This document shows positions 50,726 to 63,000 of a DNA stretch of 64,000 nt, piece by piece. The notes under the pieces are model-generated. The model was not told the DNA's origin. It worked only from the letters and a program-made list of their open reading frames with translations, and ran no database searches. The stretch is from Methylomusa anaerophila (GTDB taxonomy: Bacteria; Bacillota; Negativicutes; Sporomusales; Sporomusaceae), in the NCBI RefSeq assembly GCF_003966895.1, contig NZ_AP018449.1, positions 4,419,501 through 4,483,500 of the forward strand, in the 5' to 3' direction. The stretch's first letter is position 1, and the number at the start of each line of letters is the position of its first letter. A program made the position numbers and the translations under genes.

Positions 50726-53700
50726 TCAGCAATACTGGGAAAAAGGACTGGTAGTATTGTTGCCAATTATTTTTTCAACAAAATCATAATTTGTAATATG
50801 CCAGTTCCAAAAAGTATTGGGACTAATACTATTTTCGAGATAACCAATCTTGATGCAATAATCTAAATAGGTCGCAATTAATTTTTCATCAATTTTGGGG
50901 CAATTTATCCCCCCTTGGGCCAATACTTCCGCAGTATAGGTGGTATCGGCGCATGAATTTCCACCTGCTGGTCTCATCGCAGGGTTAAACAACATCAAAT
51001 CTGTTGTAATGGAACGATAATGATTGCTTTCACTGCGTAAAAAGTTCATGTATTCTTCAATACTGACAAATCTTAGCGGATAACCCAACTTGCTAATGAT
51101 AGTGCCAATGTCTTTTAGCGTCGGATAGTCGGGATTTGACAAATGGTATGTTTGATACAAGTCCTTCAAGGATGTAGCAAGCCATACCATGCTCCGGCTA
51201 ACATAATCAATAGGCGTTATATCATAATACCAAGAACTATCTACAACCATTTCTAAATCAATTACTGTTTTTAAAAAATCATAGTATATGCCGGGAACTC
51301 CGGTGATATTAAAAGGATAATATCCCTTCTCGCTATCCCCCATAATATAACCGGACCGCATGATTGTCCATTTTAAACCCTGGGTGGAACGGACTATTTG
51401 TTCCGCTTCAAACTTTGACTTTGCATAGCCTAGGTTTTCGAATTTTTGTCCCAAATCAAAATCTTTTTCTTTAAAAGTTTCACCTGCTTTATACTGGCGA
51501 TCACCCATAACGGCAATGGTGGAGACGTGAATAAAATATTTTTGTTGGGTTCTTAATGTAAAGTTAATCATGTTTTTTGTCCCATCGACATTCACCTCTT
51601 TCACTTCACTATATAATCCGTGAAGACTTGTCTTTCCGGCACTATGAACAACCATGTCGATTATTCTGGTCAATTCTTCATATAGTGCCGGTTGCATTCC
51701 CAAAAGAGATTGAGTTATATCCCCCAAGACCGGGATTACGCGACTGTCAAATTCTGATAATAAGCTATGGTCCGGGTCATGAACCTCCAGCATAGTTTGA
51801 ATCCGGTGCCTTGCTTGTTCAAGATCTTTCGCCCTTACCAGACAATAGAGCATACTATCGGTCATTTCCAGGAAATCTCGAATCAGTCTCCCGCCCAAAA
51901 CACCGGTAACACCGTTTAATAGTATGTTTTTGGTCTTAAGTGCAATAGTTTTATCCGGAAATTTGGCAGCTTGATTTGTTATAGAATTTAATTTTTCTTC
52001 ATTGTTTTGACCTATTTCTTCCTCTTCGTTTCTCATTATCGTTTTATCAACGACACGACCGGCCCGGTCAATTTTTCCTATAATATACTCCGCCAGTTTT
52101 TTAACTGTATTTTGTTCAAAAAAGTCTGTAAGGGAGATTATATCGCCAAATTTTTTTTGCAGATCATTAATTATTCGCATTTGACTCAAGGAGTCGAGAC
52201 CATAGTCAGCAAAATCAGCTTCTATATTCAAATCATTTAGTTCCATGCCTAAATTTTGCGCAATAACCAACCTGATTAAGTCTTGAACTTCGCGAACACT
52301 GGTAGTAGTTTTCTTTTCCATAGCGTATTCCGTAACCGGTACACGCGGCAATGATTTTTCGTCATTCAGTGATCTTGCCATAACATCCGGCTTAAGTTTT
52401 TCATCCTTTTTTGTTTCGCCGGCAATCCAATAAACTTTCCGTTCAAATGGATATGTAGGTAGTGAAATGCGCCGCACCGCATTCCCATAATGAAGCTTTT
52501 CCCATGGTACTGTAATACCTTCAACCCATAAAGTGGCTAATCTTCTTAAATCGCGTTGCTGGAGCAGGCGGTCAAGGACTTCATCCCCGAACTGATCTTT
52601 AAATAGTAGTGATGGTGCTCCGGTTACGCATCCATAAAAGATGGTATCCTGATCAGATGAAGTCTTCGGGCTATTTAAAAATTTTGTTAAGCCATCAATA
52701 AAATCCGCCAAGTTCTTGCCGATAATGGCCATCCTTTCATCCATAGCTTCTCGACCGATTTGCAATGTGTACGCCATGTCTGCGAAATCCAGTTTTTCTT
52801 TTCCCTCTTCACCAATTACGCTGGAACTATTGCAAAAATTGAGTATTCGCCTTGCGTATTCATACAAGCAATCCTTTGTCCGGGCTGAAAGCACCATAAT
52901 TTGTGAAAAAGTGTGTTGAAGTTTATCTGCTTTTATTACACTTTTATACTCTTCCAGTATCATGTGAGCGTTTGCTCCCCCGGCGCCAAAAGAACTCATG
53001 GCAGCTCTTAGGGGAAGCTTTCTGGCAATGCCATTTTCAATTTTTTCTAAGGGACTCCATTCGGCCAACTCTTGCTGTACATAAAACGGTGTGTTAACAA
53101 AATCAATATTCGGATTAAGTTTCCCAGCGTGTAATGAGGGTGCAATTTGTTTATGTTTTAATTGCAGTAGTATTTTGGTTAGACCTGCAATCCCCGCGGC
53201 TGGTTCTAAGTGCCCAATATTGGATTTCACAGATCCGACTGCGCAATATTGCTTATCTTGGGTATATTTACTATAGGCCTTGGTTAAACCATTAATTTCA
53301 ATGGGATCACCCAGTGCTGTACCAGTACCGTGTGTCTCAATATAAGTAACCGTACCGGAGTCAATTTTAGCTTTTTCCAGGCACTCGGCTATAAGATCGG
53401 CTTGGGCATTCAAATTAGGGACTGTATATCCATTGGTCTTGCCGCCATGATTGACAGAAATGTTTTTAATAACAGCATAAATTTGATCTTGATCCACAAT
53501 AGCTTTTGCTAATGGTTTTAACAGAACAGCTCCCACACCCTCACCCGGCACGTACCCATCCCCGCCTTCGCCAAAGCTACGGCAACGACCGTCACCGGAC
53601 AAAAATCTGTTCAGACTTAACTGGACATATTTATTCGGATGTAATGAAAGGTTAACTCCGCCTGCCATCGCCATCTCGCAATCGCCACGGCAAATACTGT

Positions 53701-56700
53701 TGCAGGCTAAATAAATTGCTGTCAACGAAGATGAGCACATTGTATCTAAAGCAATACTCGGACCATGGAAATTGTAAAAATATGAAACGCGATTAGCAAT
53801 CGAGGCAAATGATTGAGCCGGCGGTACAAAATTTTCCCGGATGCCGTCTCCCAGGAGCTGATATTCGCCCCACATAACCCCCACAAACACGCCAACCTTA
53901 GCACTCCTTCCCATTCGGGTCCGGGTATAGCCGGCATCCTCCATAGTCTCCCATACAGTCTCTAAAAAAATCCTTTCCTGAGGATCAATCCCCTGGGCAT
54001 CTCGGGGGGCAATATTAAAAAGTAGTGGATCAAACTTATCAATATCATCCAAGAAACCGCCCCACTTGCTATAGGTCTTGCCGGGCTTGTTTTTATCTTC
54101 ATCAAAATATAAGCTATGGTCCCAACGGTCTTGGGGGATTTCCGTAATTGAGTCCTTGCCGTCCCGTAAGTTTTTCCAAAATTCCCGGATATTCATCGCC
54201 CCGGGATAGCGGCCGGAAACACCGATGATGGCAATATCCAAGGCCGTTTTTTCCTCCTGGGGTCCGATACGAAGGGATGCAAAACGGGAACGCCTGCGGC
54301 TCTTGACGTTTGATTTATAAGATCCCGCCACAACTGACAAATCTTCAGAAATTTTGGCAGTTGCGGCTGCTTTTTCTTGTTTAATGCCCAGTAATGCTAT
54401 CAGTTGGTCCTGATAGCGTTCAACAAAGTAGCCGGTTAGTTCTTGGATAGTTTGGTATTCAAAAAATAACGTTTTAGGCAATGATCCAAATGTTTTTTCC
54501 AATTGATCAGTCAATTGCATGACCATGACCGAATCTATCCCATATTTTTCCATAGGCGTATCCGCTTCGATGCGCTGTACCGGTAGCTTAATGACTGATG
54601 AAAGTAACATTTTCAAGTAATGGGTTGCTTTTTCCCGCAGTATATCTTCTCCAATAGCGGAAACTGTTTTGTTTTCTTCACTGCTAGAAAGCGCTTTTAC
54701 GGCTTCTATACCGGCTGCTTGTCCCAAAAGGGCCGCCTGAAGCCGTTGGCGGTCCCCCTCCACCACCATGACCTGGTCCTGGCCGGAGGCTAAGCTTTGA
54801 TACAAGGCGTAGATGCCGGTCTTGGTCCTCATGGCGATTATGCCCTTGTTTTGCATGATTGTCCTTTCAGTTTCCTGGTCTATATGCATGCCGCCTTCTT
54901 GCCACAGCGGCCAGTTGATTGAGAGCGTTTGACCCTGGCGTTGGTTTGCAGCCGCCAGAGTATTTCGATACTTAGCATAAGCGTCCATAAACGCATTGGC
55001 AGTGGCGTAGTCGGCCTGACCCACATTGCCCATTGCCCCGGCAAAAGAAGAAAACAGGATGAAGAAGTCAAGGGGTATGTCCTTGCTGGCCTGATCCAGA
55101 TTTATCATTCCGGTGACCTTGGGTGCCAGGACTTTTTCCCATTCCTCCTTGGTTTTCTTGATAAGAAAGTTGTCTTTAATCACTCCCGCGGCATGGATTA
55201 TGCCGTGAAGGCTCCCGAATTCCTCCCGGATATTCTGGATTAAGTCGGTAACCGCTTCCTTTTGGGTTACATCCATTTGCCGGTATTCTATCCTGGGGCC
55301 CATGGCCGCCAGTTCCTTCAATTGCTCTTGTTTGTCCTCCCTTAGCGGCGACCGGCCGGTAAGGATCAAAGTTGCATCTTTGACTTTATGCGCAATTTCT
55401 TTGGAAAAAATTAGTCCCAGACCGCCGGCGCCGCCGGTAATTAAATAGACCCCCCGCTCTTTCCAGGGAATTTTCATTGCTTCCCCGACAGTTTCCACTT
55501 CGCTCCAGCCCGCAACATACCGTTTGCCGTCCTGGTAGCGTATCCGGTTATCCAGGGAGTTTCGGCTATTGTCTTTTAGGTTCTCTATAATTTCTTCTGT
55601 ATCTTCACCTGCTTCCACTTCAATCAATTGCCCTATTAGTAAAGGGTTTTCCAATTGAGCTGTTTGCAGGAGTCCGGATAGTCCGGCGAAGAGTTGCTGT
55701 TTGTCCTGGGCGGAAACCACAACCTGGATCAGCACCTTGCCCTTAGGTTTACCTTTAAGAATGCTTTGGATTTCCTCAAAGGCCTGGATGGCATAGGCCC
55801 GGAACCGTTCCGCCAGGCCTTTCTCTTCGGATTGCAGGTTTAAGCAAAGTACTCCGTTCATACGACTTTCGATGCTTTCCCGGGAAATTCCACCTTGTTC
55901 ACAAAGCATCACCAACTGCCGGTAATAGTCAGGGGCTGTGGCTTCTTGGGGAATGGCCCGTTCCTGCCAGCAAGGGGTAAGCAGCAACGTTTCAAGAGCG
56001 GCCGGGACGCCTACCGCATCCATTTCGTCTGCCGGCACCCGCACTGAAAAGCCCTTCATCTTCACACATACATTCCCCTGTTCGTCACAGAGGTCGATAT
56101 CGAGTTTTCGCACCTTATCCCCGGTTTGACTGCCCTCGCTATACCGGACCAGCGCCCACATGACGGGAGTACATTTATTCAGGACTGTGAGTTCTTGCAG
56201 TGCGAAGGGTAGCGCCGGCTTGCGGGGCGCTATGCCGCCTGTATTACTGATATCCATCATTAAACCTATTGATGCCTGCAAGGCTGAATCCATCAAACTG
56301 GGATGGAGGATAAACCGGTCTTGCGTACCGGAGACAGATGAAGGTAAAGACAACTTAGCCAACACTTGATCATAACCCACATACACCTTCTCAATTCCTT
56401 GGTATGCCGGACCATAATCCATCGCCATGGTCTTAAAGGCCTCGTAACATTGAACGGACGAAAGGATCTTGCGGCTGCACTGAGCCTGCAAGGCCTGAAG
56501 GTCCAAGGCCGGGACTTCGTCAACCGCACTGGTCACAGCACTGCCCTGACTGTAAACTACAGTTTCTGCGTCAGCATCTTCTGACCGGCTATAGATTTCA
56601 TAGGCAACCTCTCCGCTGTCTTCCGGAAATAGGCCAATGTGTACCTGTACCGGTTGATCTGCTACAGCAATAGGTCGGGCCCAAATCACATTTTTAAGAC

Positions 56701-57019
56701 ATACCCGGGTCTGGTTCTCTTTCAAAGGCTCGGCTGCCTGTGCCACAGCTGCGCGGGCCATTTCCAGACAGGCCACTCCTGGCAATATTCGCTGTCCTCG
56801 CACTACATGATCCTTCAGGAAAAATTCCTGCCCTGTAAAATTTGAACTGTAGCGTTGCTCGGAAAGGTCGGAGGTGTTTTGCTGAAGCAGGGGATGAAGA
56901 AAATAAGACTTATCGGAAACAATTTTAGTATGAAATTGACGTATCAAATCTATCGCATCTGTTTTCGGTAGTCGTTCACTTTTTATCTCACCCAAAATAT
57001 ATTCTAGAAAATCCTTCAT
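50726..57019 (-). CDS. Trans-AT PKS, last protein of line B: DH-KR-ACP-KS-ACP-thioester reductase
   Basis: The 2097-aa protein starts with a docking helix (1-35) and goes straight into a DH (about 42-322; HVVRGQRILPG, HPSLMDSALQ), so its KS is on the preceding protein. KR (about 525-700; GGAGGLG, GQADYATAN) and ACP (YGIDSVMV, near 829) complete that module. The last module is KS (about 927-1360; [29 protein letters not shown]) and ACP (YGLDSLSQM, near 1609). The C-terminus (from about 1700) is an NAD(P)H-dependent thioester reductase with GVTGVLGG, the Ser/Thr of VSTIAVMG and YAKSK. It should release the chain as an aldehyde, or as an alcohol after a second reduction, instead of hydrolysing it. 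No AT and no C-terminal docking helix. GGGAGG lies 8 nt before ATG. Base composition looks more AT-rich from about 54.3 kb down to 50.7 kb. Confidence 0.95.
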   Translation of the reverse strand: MKDFLEYILGEIKSERLPKTDAIDLIRQFHTKIVSDKSYFLHPLLQQNTSDLSEQRYSSNFTGQEFFLKDHVVRGQRILPGVACLEMARAAVAQAAEPLKENQTRVCLKNVIWARPIAVADQPVQVHIGLFPEDSGEVAYEIYSRSEDADAETVVYSQGSAVTSAVDEVPALDLQALQAQCSRKILSSVQCYEAFKTMAMDYGPAYQGIEKVYVGYDQVLAKLSLPSSVSGTQDRFILHPSLMDSALQASIGLMMDISNTGGIAPRKPALPFALQELTVLNKCTPVMWALVRYSEGSQTGDKVRKLDIDLCDEQGNVCVKMKGFSVRVPADEMDAVGVPAALETLLLTPCWQERAIPQEATAPDYYRQLVMLCEQGGISRESIESRMNGVLCLNLQSEEKGLAERFRAYAIQAFEEIQSILKGKPKGKVLIQVVVSAQDKQQLFAGLSGLLQTAQLENPLLIGQLIEVEAGEDTEEIIENLKDNSRNSLDNRIRYQDGKRYVAGWSEVETVGEAMKIPWKERGVYLITGGAGGLGLIFSKEIAHKVKDATLILTGRSPLREDKQEQLKELAAMGPRIEYRQMDVTQKEAVTDLIQNIREEFGSLHGIIHAAGVIKDNFLIKKTKEEWEKVLAPKVTGMINLDQASKDIPLDFFILFSSFAGAMGNVGQADYATANAFMDAYAKYRNTLAAANQRQGQTLSINWPLWQEGGMHIDQETERTIMQNKGIIAMRTKTGIYALYQSLASGQDQVMVVEGDRQRLQAALLGQAAGIEAVKALSSSEENKTVSAIGEDILREKATHYLKMLLSSVIKLPVQRIEADTPMEKYGIDSVMVMQLTDQLEKTFGSLPKTLFFEYQTIQELTGYFVERYQDQLIALLGIKQEKAAATAKISEDLSVVAGSYKSNVKSRRRSRFASLRIGPQEEKTALDIAIIGVSGRYPGAMNIREFWKNLRDGKDSITEIPQDRWDHSLYFDEDKNKPGKTYSKWGGFLDDIDKFDPLLFNIAPRDAQGIDPQERIFLETVWETMEDAGYTRTRMGRSAKVGVFVGVMWGEYQLLGDGIRENFVPPAQSFASIANRVSYFYNFHGPSIALDTMCSSSLTAIYLACNSICRGDCEMAMAGGVNLSLHPNKYVQLSLNRFLSGDGRCRSFGEGGDGYVPGEGVGAVLLKPLAKAIVDQDQIYAVIKNISVNHGGKTNGYTVPNLNAQADLIAECLEKAKIDSGTVTYIETHGTGTALGDPIEINGLTKAYSKYTQDKQYCAVGSVKSNIGHLEPAAGIAGLTKILLQLKHKQIAPSLHAGKLNPNIDFVNTPFYVQQELAEWSPLEKIENGIARKLPLRAAMSSFGAGGANAHMILEEYKSVIKADKLQHTFSQIMVLSARTKDCLYEYARRILNFCNSSSVIGEEGKEKLDFADMAYTLQIGREAMDERMAIIGKNLADFIDGLTKFLNSPKTSSDQDTIFYGCVTGAPSLLFKDQFGDEVLDRLLQQRDLRRLATLWVEGITVPWEKLHYGNAVRRISLPTYPFERKVYWIAGETKKDEKLKPDVMARSLNDEKSLPRVPVTEYAMEKKTTTSVREVQDLIRLVIAQNLGMELNDLNIEADFADYGLDSLSQMRIINDLQKKFGDIISLTDFFEQNTVKKLAEYIIGKIDRAGRVVDKTIMRNEEEEIGQNNEEKLNSITNQAAKFPDKTIALKTKNILLNGVTGVLGGRLIRDFLEMTDSMLYCLVRAKDLEQARHRIQTMLEVHDPDHSLLSEFDSRVIPVLGDITQSLLGMQPALYEELTRIIDMVVHSAGKTSLHGLYSEVKEVNVDGTKNMINFTLRTQQKYFIHVSTIAVMGDRQYKAGETFKEKDFDLGQKFENLGYAKSKFEAEQIVRSTQGLKWTIMRSGYIMGDSEKGYYPFNITGVPGIYYDFLKTVIDLEMVVDSSWYYDITPIDYVSRSMVWLATSLKDLYQTYHLSNPDYPTLKDIGTIISKLGYPLRFVSIEEYMNFLRSESNHYRSITTDLMLFNPAMRPAGGNSCADTTYTAEVLAQGGINCPKIDEKLIATYLDYCIKIGYLENSISPNTFWNWHITNYDFVEKIIGNNTTSPFSQYC

Positions 57020-57066
57020 ATCATTATCCTCCCAAATATATTTATGAGATCTCCCGTTTTATAGTT

Positions 57067-60000
57067 TTATATTGCAAACACATTTTTCGCCTTTTGAACG
57101 GCAACATCAATACTTATAATGTCATTCATTATTTCATCAATTAGTTTGTCATAAAACGTGACGTCAAATTGAACATTACTTTGAGGAGATAAACAAGTAT
57201 TCTCTTGTTGGGGGCGATCTTCAGACTTGGCGGGAAGAGTGGCGTCAAATAACCAATACCGTTCTTTGGCAAAAGGATAGGTAGGCATGCTGATGCGGCG
57301 CGGCTTGACGTCTCCGTACAGCCGGTTCCAGTCAACAATGAGGCCTTTGACCCAAAGGTCGATAAGCTTTGCATACTTTCCTTTGGTAATCCAGGCAGCG
57401 ACTGTTTTGGCCATATCTTCATCCGCGGCGAAAACATCCAGGGTTTCTTTATTGCGCTTTACCTGTCCCCGGTACACTTCCCCGCCGCCATCCCGGCCAT
57501 CGGCATAACTTTTCAGTTTTTCCGCAAGTTCCCTGACGGATCCCGCCAATACCGCCAGGCGCTCTTCCATGGCCTCCCGGCCTACCTGGAAGGTGTAAGC
57601 CACATCGGCTAAATCATTATCCGTGAATTGCCGCTCCTCAATCGCCGCCAGCAATTGCCGCACCTGCTCCCGCAGCCGTTCTTCATTCTTTGCCGACAGC
57701 ACGATAATGGCCGGATTCCCCGCGTTGACCGCAATCGGCGGCCGGGCCGGGTCCCGGGCTATATATTCTTCGATAACGATGTGAGCGTTTGCCCCGCCCG
57801 CCCCAAAGGACGAGATGCCGGCAATCCGCGGATATTCTTTGCTTTCGCCGCCTTTTTCAACCACCGGCCGCTTCCATTCCGCCAGTTCCTGCTGGACCAC
57901 GAAAGGAGTATTATTAAAATCAATGTTGGGATTTAAGGTCTGAGAATGGAATGAAGGCGCCAGTTGCTGATACTTTAACTGCAGCAGTATTTTCGTTACC
58001 CCGGCAATGCCGGCTGCGCTCTCGCAATGGCCGATGTTGGACTTGGCCGAGCCGATGGCGCAGAACTGCTTGTCCTGGGTGTATGCCTGGAAGGTTTTTG
58101 TCAGGCCGGTGATTTCAATGGGGTCCCCCAGGGAAGTGCCGGTGCCGTGGGCCTCAATATAACTGATGGTCCGGGGATCAATCCCGGCTTCTTGAAAGGC
58201 CCGGCCAATGACACTGGCCTGGGCATTGGGATTGGGAACGGTGTAGCCGTTGGTTTTTCCCCCATGATTGAGGGCGGTCCCTTTGATGATGCCATAGATG
58301 TGGTCGCCGTCGGCAACGGCTTTCGCCAGCGGTTTTAGGAGCACGGCTCCCACGCCTTCTCCCGGCACATAGCCGTCGCCGCCCTGGCCGAAGCTTTCGC
58401 AGCGGCCTTTGCTGGAGGCGAACTTGCCCTGGCTAAGCATCAAGTATTTGTTGGGATGAATGGAAACATTGACGCCGCCCGCAATCGCCGCTTCGCAGTT
58501 ACCCCGCTGCAGGCTCTGACAGGCCAGATGGATGGCGGTCAGAGAAGAGGAGCACATGGTATCCACCGCCAGGCTGGGTCCATGGAAGTTGCAGAAATAG
58601 GATACCCGGTTGGCGATGGACGACGGGTTGCCGGACGCGGCGACCGGCCGGCCCTGGATTTGTTCCTGGGCGCCGTAGAGCTGGTACTCTTCGTACATCA
58701 CCCCGACATATACCCCCACATTGCCCCCCAGGCCAAAGTCCTGACGCAGGCCCAGGGTTTCCCGGGTATAGCCCGCGTCCTCCAGGGTTTCATAGACACA
58801 CTGCAGGAACAACCGCTCCTGGGGATCCATGATTTGGGCTTCCCGCGGTGAAATATTGAAAAACAGCGGATCGAACTGATCCACGCCGTTAATAAAGCCG
58901 CCCCACTTGCTGTAGGCTTTGCCGGGCTTATTTTTATCGGCGTCAAAGTACAGGCTGTGGTCCCAGCGCTCTTTAGGGATTTCGGTGATGCAGTCCTTGC
59001 CGTCCCGCAGGTTTTGCCAGAATTGCCGGATATTATCCGCCTGGGGATAGCGGCCGGCGACCCCAATGACGGCAATGTCCAAGGCCGCTGTTTCTTCCCG
59101 CTTCTCCGGCCGCAGCGAGGCAAAGCGCAGACGCCGGCGGCTGCCGGCGGTCAGTTCCTCGGCCTCGGCCTCGGTCACAGCCGCTAAATTCCGGTAACTG
59201 CCGGCGGGCGCCGCCGCTATATCCTCAATTCCCACTAATTCTGTCAGTTGGCCGCGATAGTTTTCCAGGAAATAGCCGGTTAAATCTTTAATGTTTTGGT
59301 ATTCAAAAAATAATGTTTTCGGCAATAAACCGAATATCTTTTCCAATTGATTGGTCAATTGCATGACCATCATGGAATCAATTCCGTATTTCTCCAGCGG
59401 CGCAGCCGCTTCAATGCGGTGCGCCGGCAGCTTAATGGCGGTGGCAAGCAGTCTTTTGAAGTAATTTACGGCTTTTTCCTGGAATGAATTTTGGTCAATG
59501 GCTGGTACGGCTTTGTTTTCTTCTCTGGTATGAGGGGCATTGGGCGCGTTTATGGCTGCCGTTCCCGTCTGTTCCCCGAGGAATGCCGCCCGCAGCCGCT
59601 TAAGTTCCCCTTCCATCACCAGGACCTGATCCTGGCCGGAGGCCAGGCCCTGATACAGGGCCCGGATGCCGGTTGCTGTCCCCATGGCGACCATACCGGT
59701 GGTTTGCCGCAGCATCTTTTCGGTTTCCGCATCCACACGCATCCCGCCCTCCTGCCACAACGGCCAGTTGACCGACAGGGTTTGACCGCGGCGTTGCTGT
59801 GAGGCCACCAGCGTATTGCGATATCTGGCATAGGCGTCCATAAAGGCGTTGGCGGCTGCATAGTCGGCCTGGCCCGCATTGCCGAAAACTCCCGTTCCGG
59901 ATGAAAAGAGGATGAAAAAGTCCAGCGGCTGATGCTGGCTGGCCTGATCCAGATGCACCAGGCCGGTGACCTTGGGCGCCAGCACTTCCAAGACTTCAGC

Positions 60001-63000
60001 TTTCGTCTTTTTAATAATGAAGTTGTCCTTAATCACACCGGCGCTGTGAATGATGCCATTGAGGCCGCCAAAGTCGGTCTGGATGCTTTGGATTAAGTCG
60101 GCGACTGCTTTCTCCCGGGTCACATCGACTTGCCGGTAGACAATCCGGGCGCCCTGGGCTTCCGCCTGCTTAAGCTTGGCTTGCCTGTCGGCAGTGAGCG
60201 GGGAGCGGCCGGTGAGGATCAGGGTGGTATCCTTGACTTTTTGTGCAATTTCCCGGGCAAAAAGGAGTCCCAGGCCGCCGGCGCCGCCGGTAATTAAATA
60301 GACTCCCTGATCTTTCCAGGGAATTCTTCCTGCTGCCGGTGAGGCTTCCATTTCGCTCAAGGCGGCAACATAGCGCTTGCCGTCCTGGTAGCGAACCTGA
60401 CTATTTATGATGCTTCGGCTGTCCGCCTGCAATTTCTCTATGATTCCTGCCGGATCTTCATCCGGTTCCACTTCAATCAACTGCCCGATAATTTGGGGAT
60501 TTTCCCACCGGGCTGTTTTCAGAAATCCGGCCAGGCCGGTGAACAATTGCTGTTCCTCCCGGTTGGGAACAACGATCTGGAGCAGCACCTTGCCCGCAGG
60601 TTTGCTTTTAAGAATGCTTTGGATTTCTTCAAATACCTGGGCGGCATAGTCGGGAAATTTCTCAATGCCGTCCTGTTCGGACGCCAGCGTGAGGCAACGC
60701 ACCCCGCTCATCCGGGATTCGATGGTTTCCCGGGAAATGTTATTGGGCTCGCAGAGCATCACCACCTGCTGAACATAGGCAGGGGCTGCAGCTTCTTGGG
60801 CAACGGCTTGTTCTTTCCAGCCGGGATAGAGCATCAGCGTGCCGGGAGTCGCCGCCTTCCCTGCCGGACCTACCTCGCCTTCCAGCCCTCGGGACGAGAA
60901 TCCCTTGATCCGCACACAAACATTTCCTTGAGCGTCATAGAGGTCAATATCCAGTTTCTGCACTTTATCCCCGGCTTTACCGCCGTCACTGCGGCGGATC
61001 AGCGCCCACATGGCGGCAGTACAGCCGGCGTGGATTTCAAGCGCCGTAAGCGCAAATGGCAGGAACGGCTTGAGGGCGGCTTTACCTTTTGGATCACCGG
61101 CGCCCAGCAGGAAACCGATTGACGTCTGCAAGGCGGAATCCAGCAAACCGGGGTGCAGGACAAAGTGTTCCAGGGTATCGGCAACAGCGGCCGGCAAAGA
61201 CAATTTCGCCAACACCTGGTCCGCTCCCGCATACAGCATCTCAATCCCCTGGTGTCCCGGGCCATATTGCAGGCCCATGGCTTGAAACGCCTGGTAACAT
61301 TGACTGGCGGAAAAAGTGCTTTGGCTGCATTGAGCCTGTAAGGCCGGCAGATCCGCCGGGGGAATTTTTTCAACCGGACTCAGCACGGCGCTGCCCTGGC
61401 TGTGCACTACCGGTCCGGCGCCGGCCGCTTCCGTATATATTTCAAAAGCAATCTTACCGTTATCTTCCGGGAAGAGCCCAATGTGTACCTGAACTGGCTG
61501 TTCGCCCACGGCAAGGGGCCGGACCCATACTACATTTTCCAGTCGGATCCCGCTCTGACCGGCTTGGAAACTTCCTGTCGCCTGCGCCACTGCCGCCCGG
61601 GCCATTTCCAGATAGGCTACCCCGGGTAAAACCGGCTGCCCCTTTACTACATGATCGGCCAGGAAAAACTCCTGCCCGGTAAAGGTGGAGCTGAACCGCT
61701 GCTCCGAAAGATCGGAGGTGTTTTGATGCAGCAGCGGGTGAAGGGCTGCTGCCGTGACTGCGGCTGCGGCCGAACTGTTGCCGGGTTGAGCGCCGCTGGG
61801 GGATACCCAGTAGTGTTCCCTGGCGAAGGGATAGGTGGGCAAGCTGATGCGCCGGGGTTTGCTGTCGCCATAAAGCTTGCTCCAGTCAAAAATCAAACCT
61901 TTAACCCAGAGAGCCAGAAGTTTCTCATATTTTCCTTTGCCTATCCAGCCATCAATTGCCGTTTGTAAATCTTCCTCCCCGGCAAAAACGGCCAGGGTTT
62001 CTTTATTATGTTTGGCCTGCCCGCGGTACAGACCTGCCACACCTTCCCGGCCGGCCACAAAAGCCTGCAATTTGTCCGCCAGTTCCCGGACGGATCCTAC
62101 AATTACCCCCAGGCGTTCTTCCATGGCGTCCCGCCCCACCTGCAGCGTGTATGCTATGTCGGCTAAGCTTATCCCGGCAAATTCTTCTTCCTCGATTGCA
62201 GCCAGTAATTGCTGCGCCTGCTCGACAAGCCGCTCTTCATTCTTCGCCGACAGCACGATAATGGCCGGTTTCCCGGCAGGGACCGGGATGGGCGGCCAGT
62301 TTTGCCCCTTCGGCGTATATTCCTCGATCACCACATGGGCGTTGACGCCGCCAAAACCAAAGGAGCTTACGCCGGCCCGCCGGGGAATGTCCCGGCCTGC
62401 CGCATTTTGCAAAGGTTTCCATTCCTTCGTTTCCCCCACGATGTAAAACGGACTGTCCTGCAGCCGGATGTACGGATTCACCGTGTCGCAATGCAGGCTT
62501 TTGACCAGGGTTTTATGCTTAAGCTGCAATAAGACTTTGATTACACCGGCAATCCCGGCCGCCAGTTCCAGGTGCCCAATATTGGTCTTTACCGATCCCA
62601 AGCCGCAATGGGCCTCGGCAACCAGGCTGCCGCCGGCAGCCTGGTACAGTTCTGTAAAAGCGGTCTTCAATCCGTTGATTTCAATGGGGTCGCCCAGTTC
62701 CGTGCCTGTCCCGTGGGCCTCAATGTAACTAACGGTCCGCGGATCGATGCCGGCTTTGGTATACACATCTTTCAGCAGTTCCGCCTGGGCTTTCGGGTTA
62801 GGCGCCGTCAAAGAGTTGGCGCGGCCCCCGTGGTTCTCGGCCGTAGCGCGAATCACGCCGTAGATATGGTCCCCGGCCGCTTCCGCATCCTTTAGCCGCC
62901 TGAGGAAAATCATTCCTACTCCTTCGCCGCGTCCATAGCCGTTGGCTTGATCCGAGAAGGTTTTGCACCGTCCATCTTCGCTAAGCATGCCGGCTTTGTT

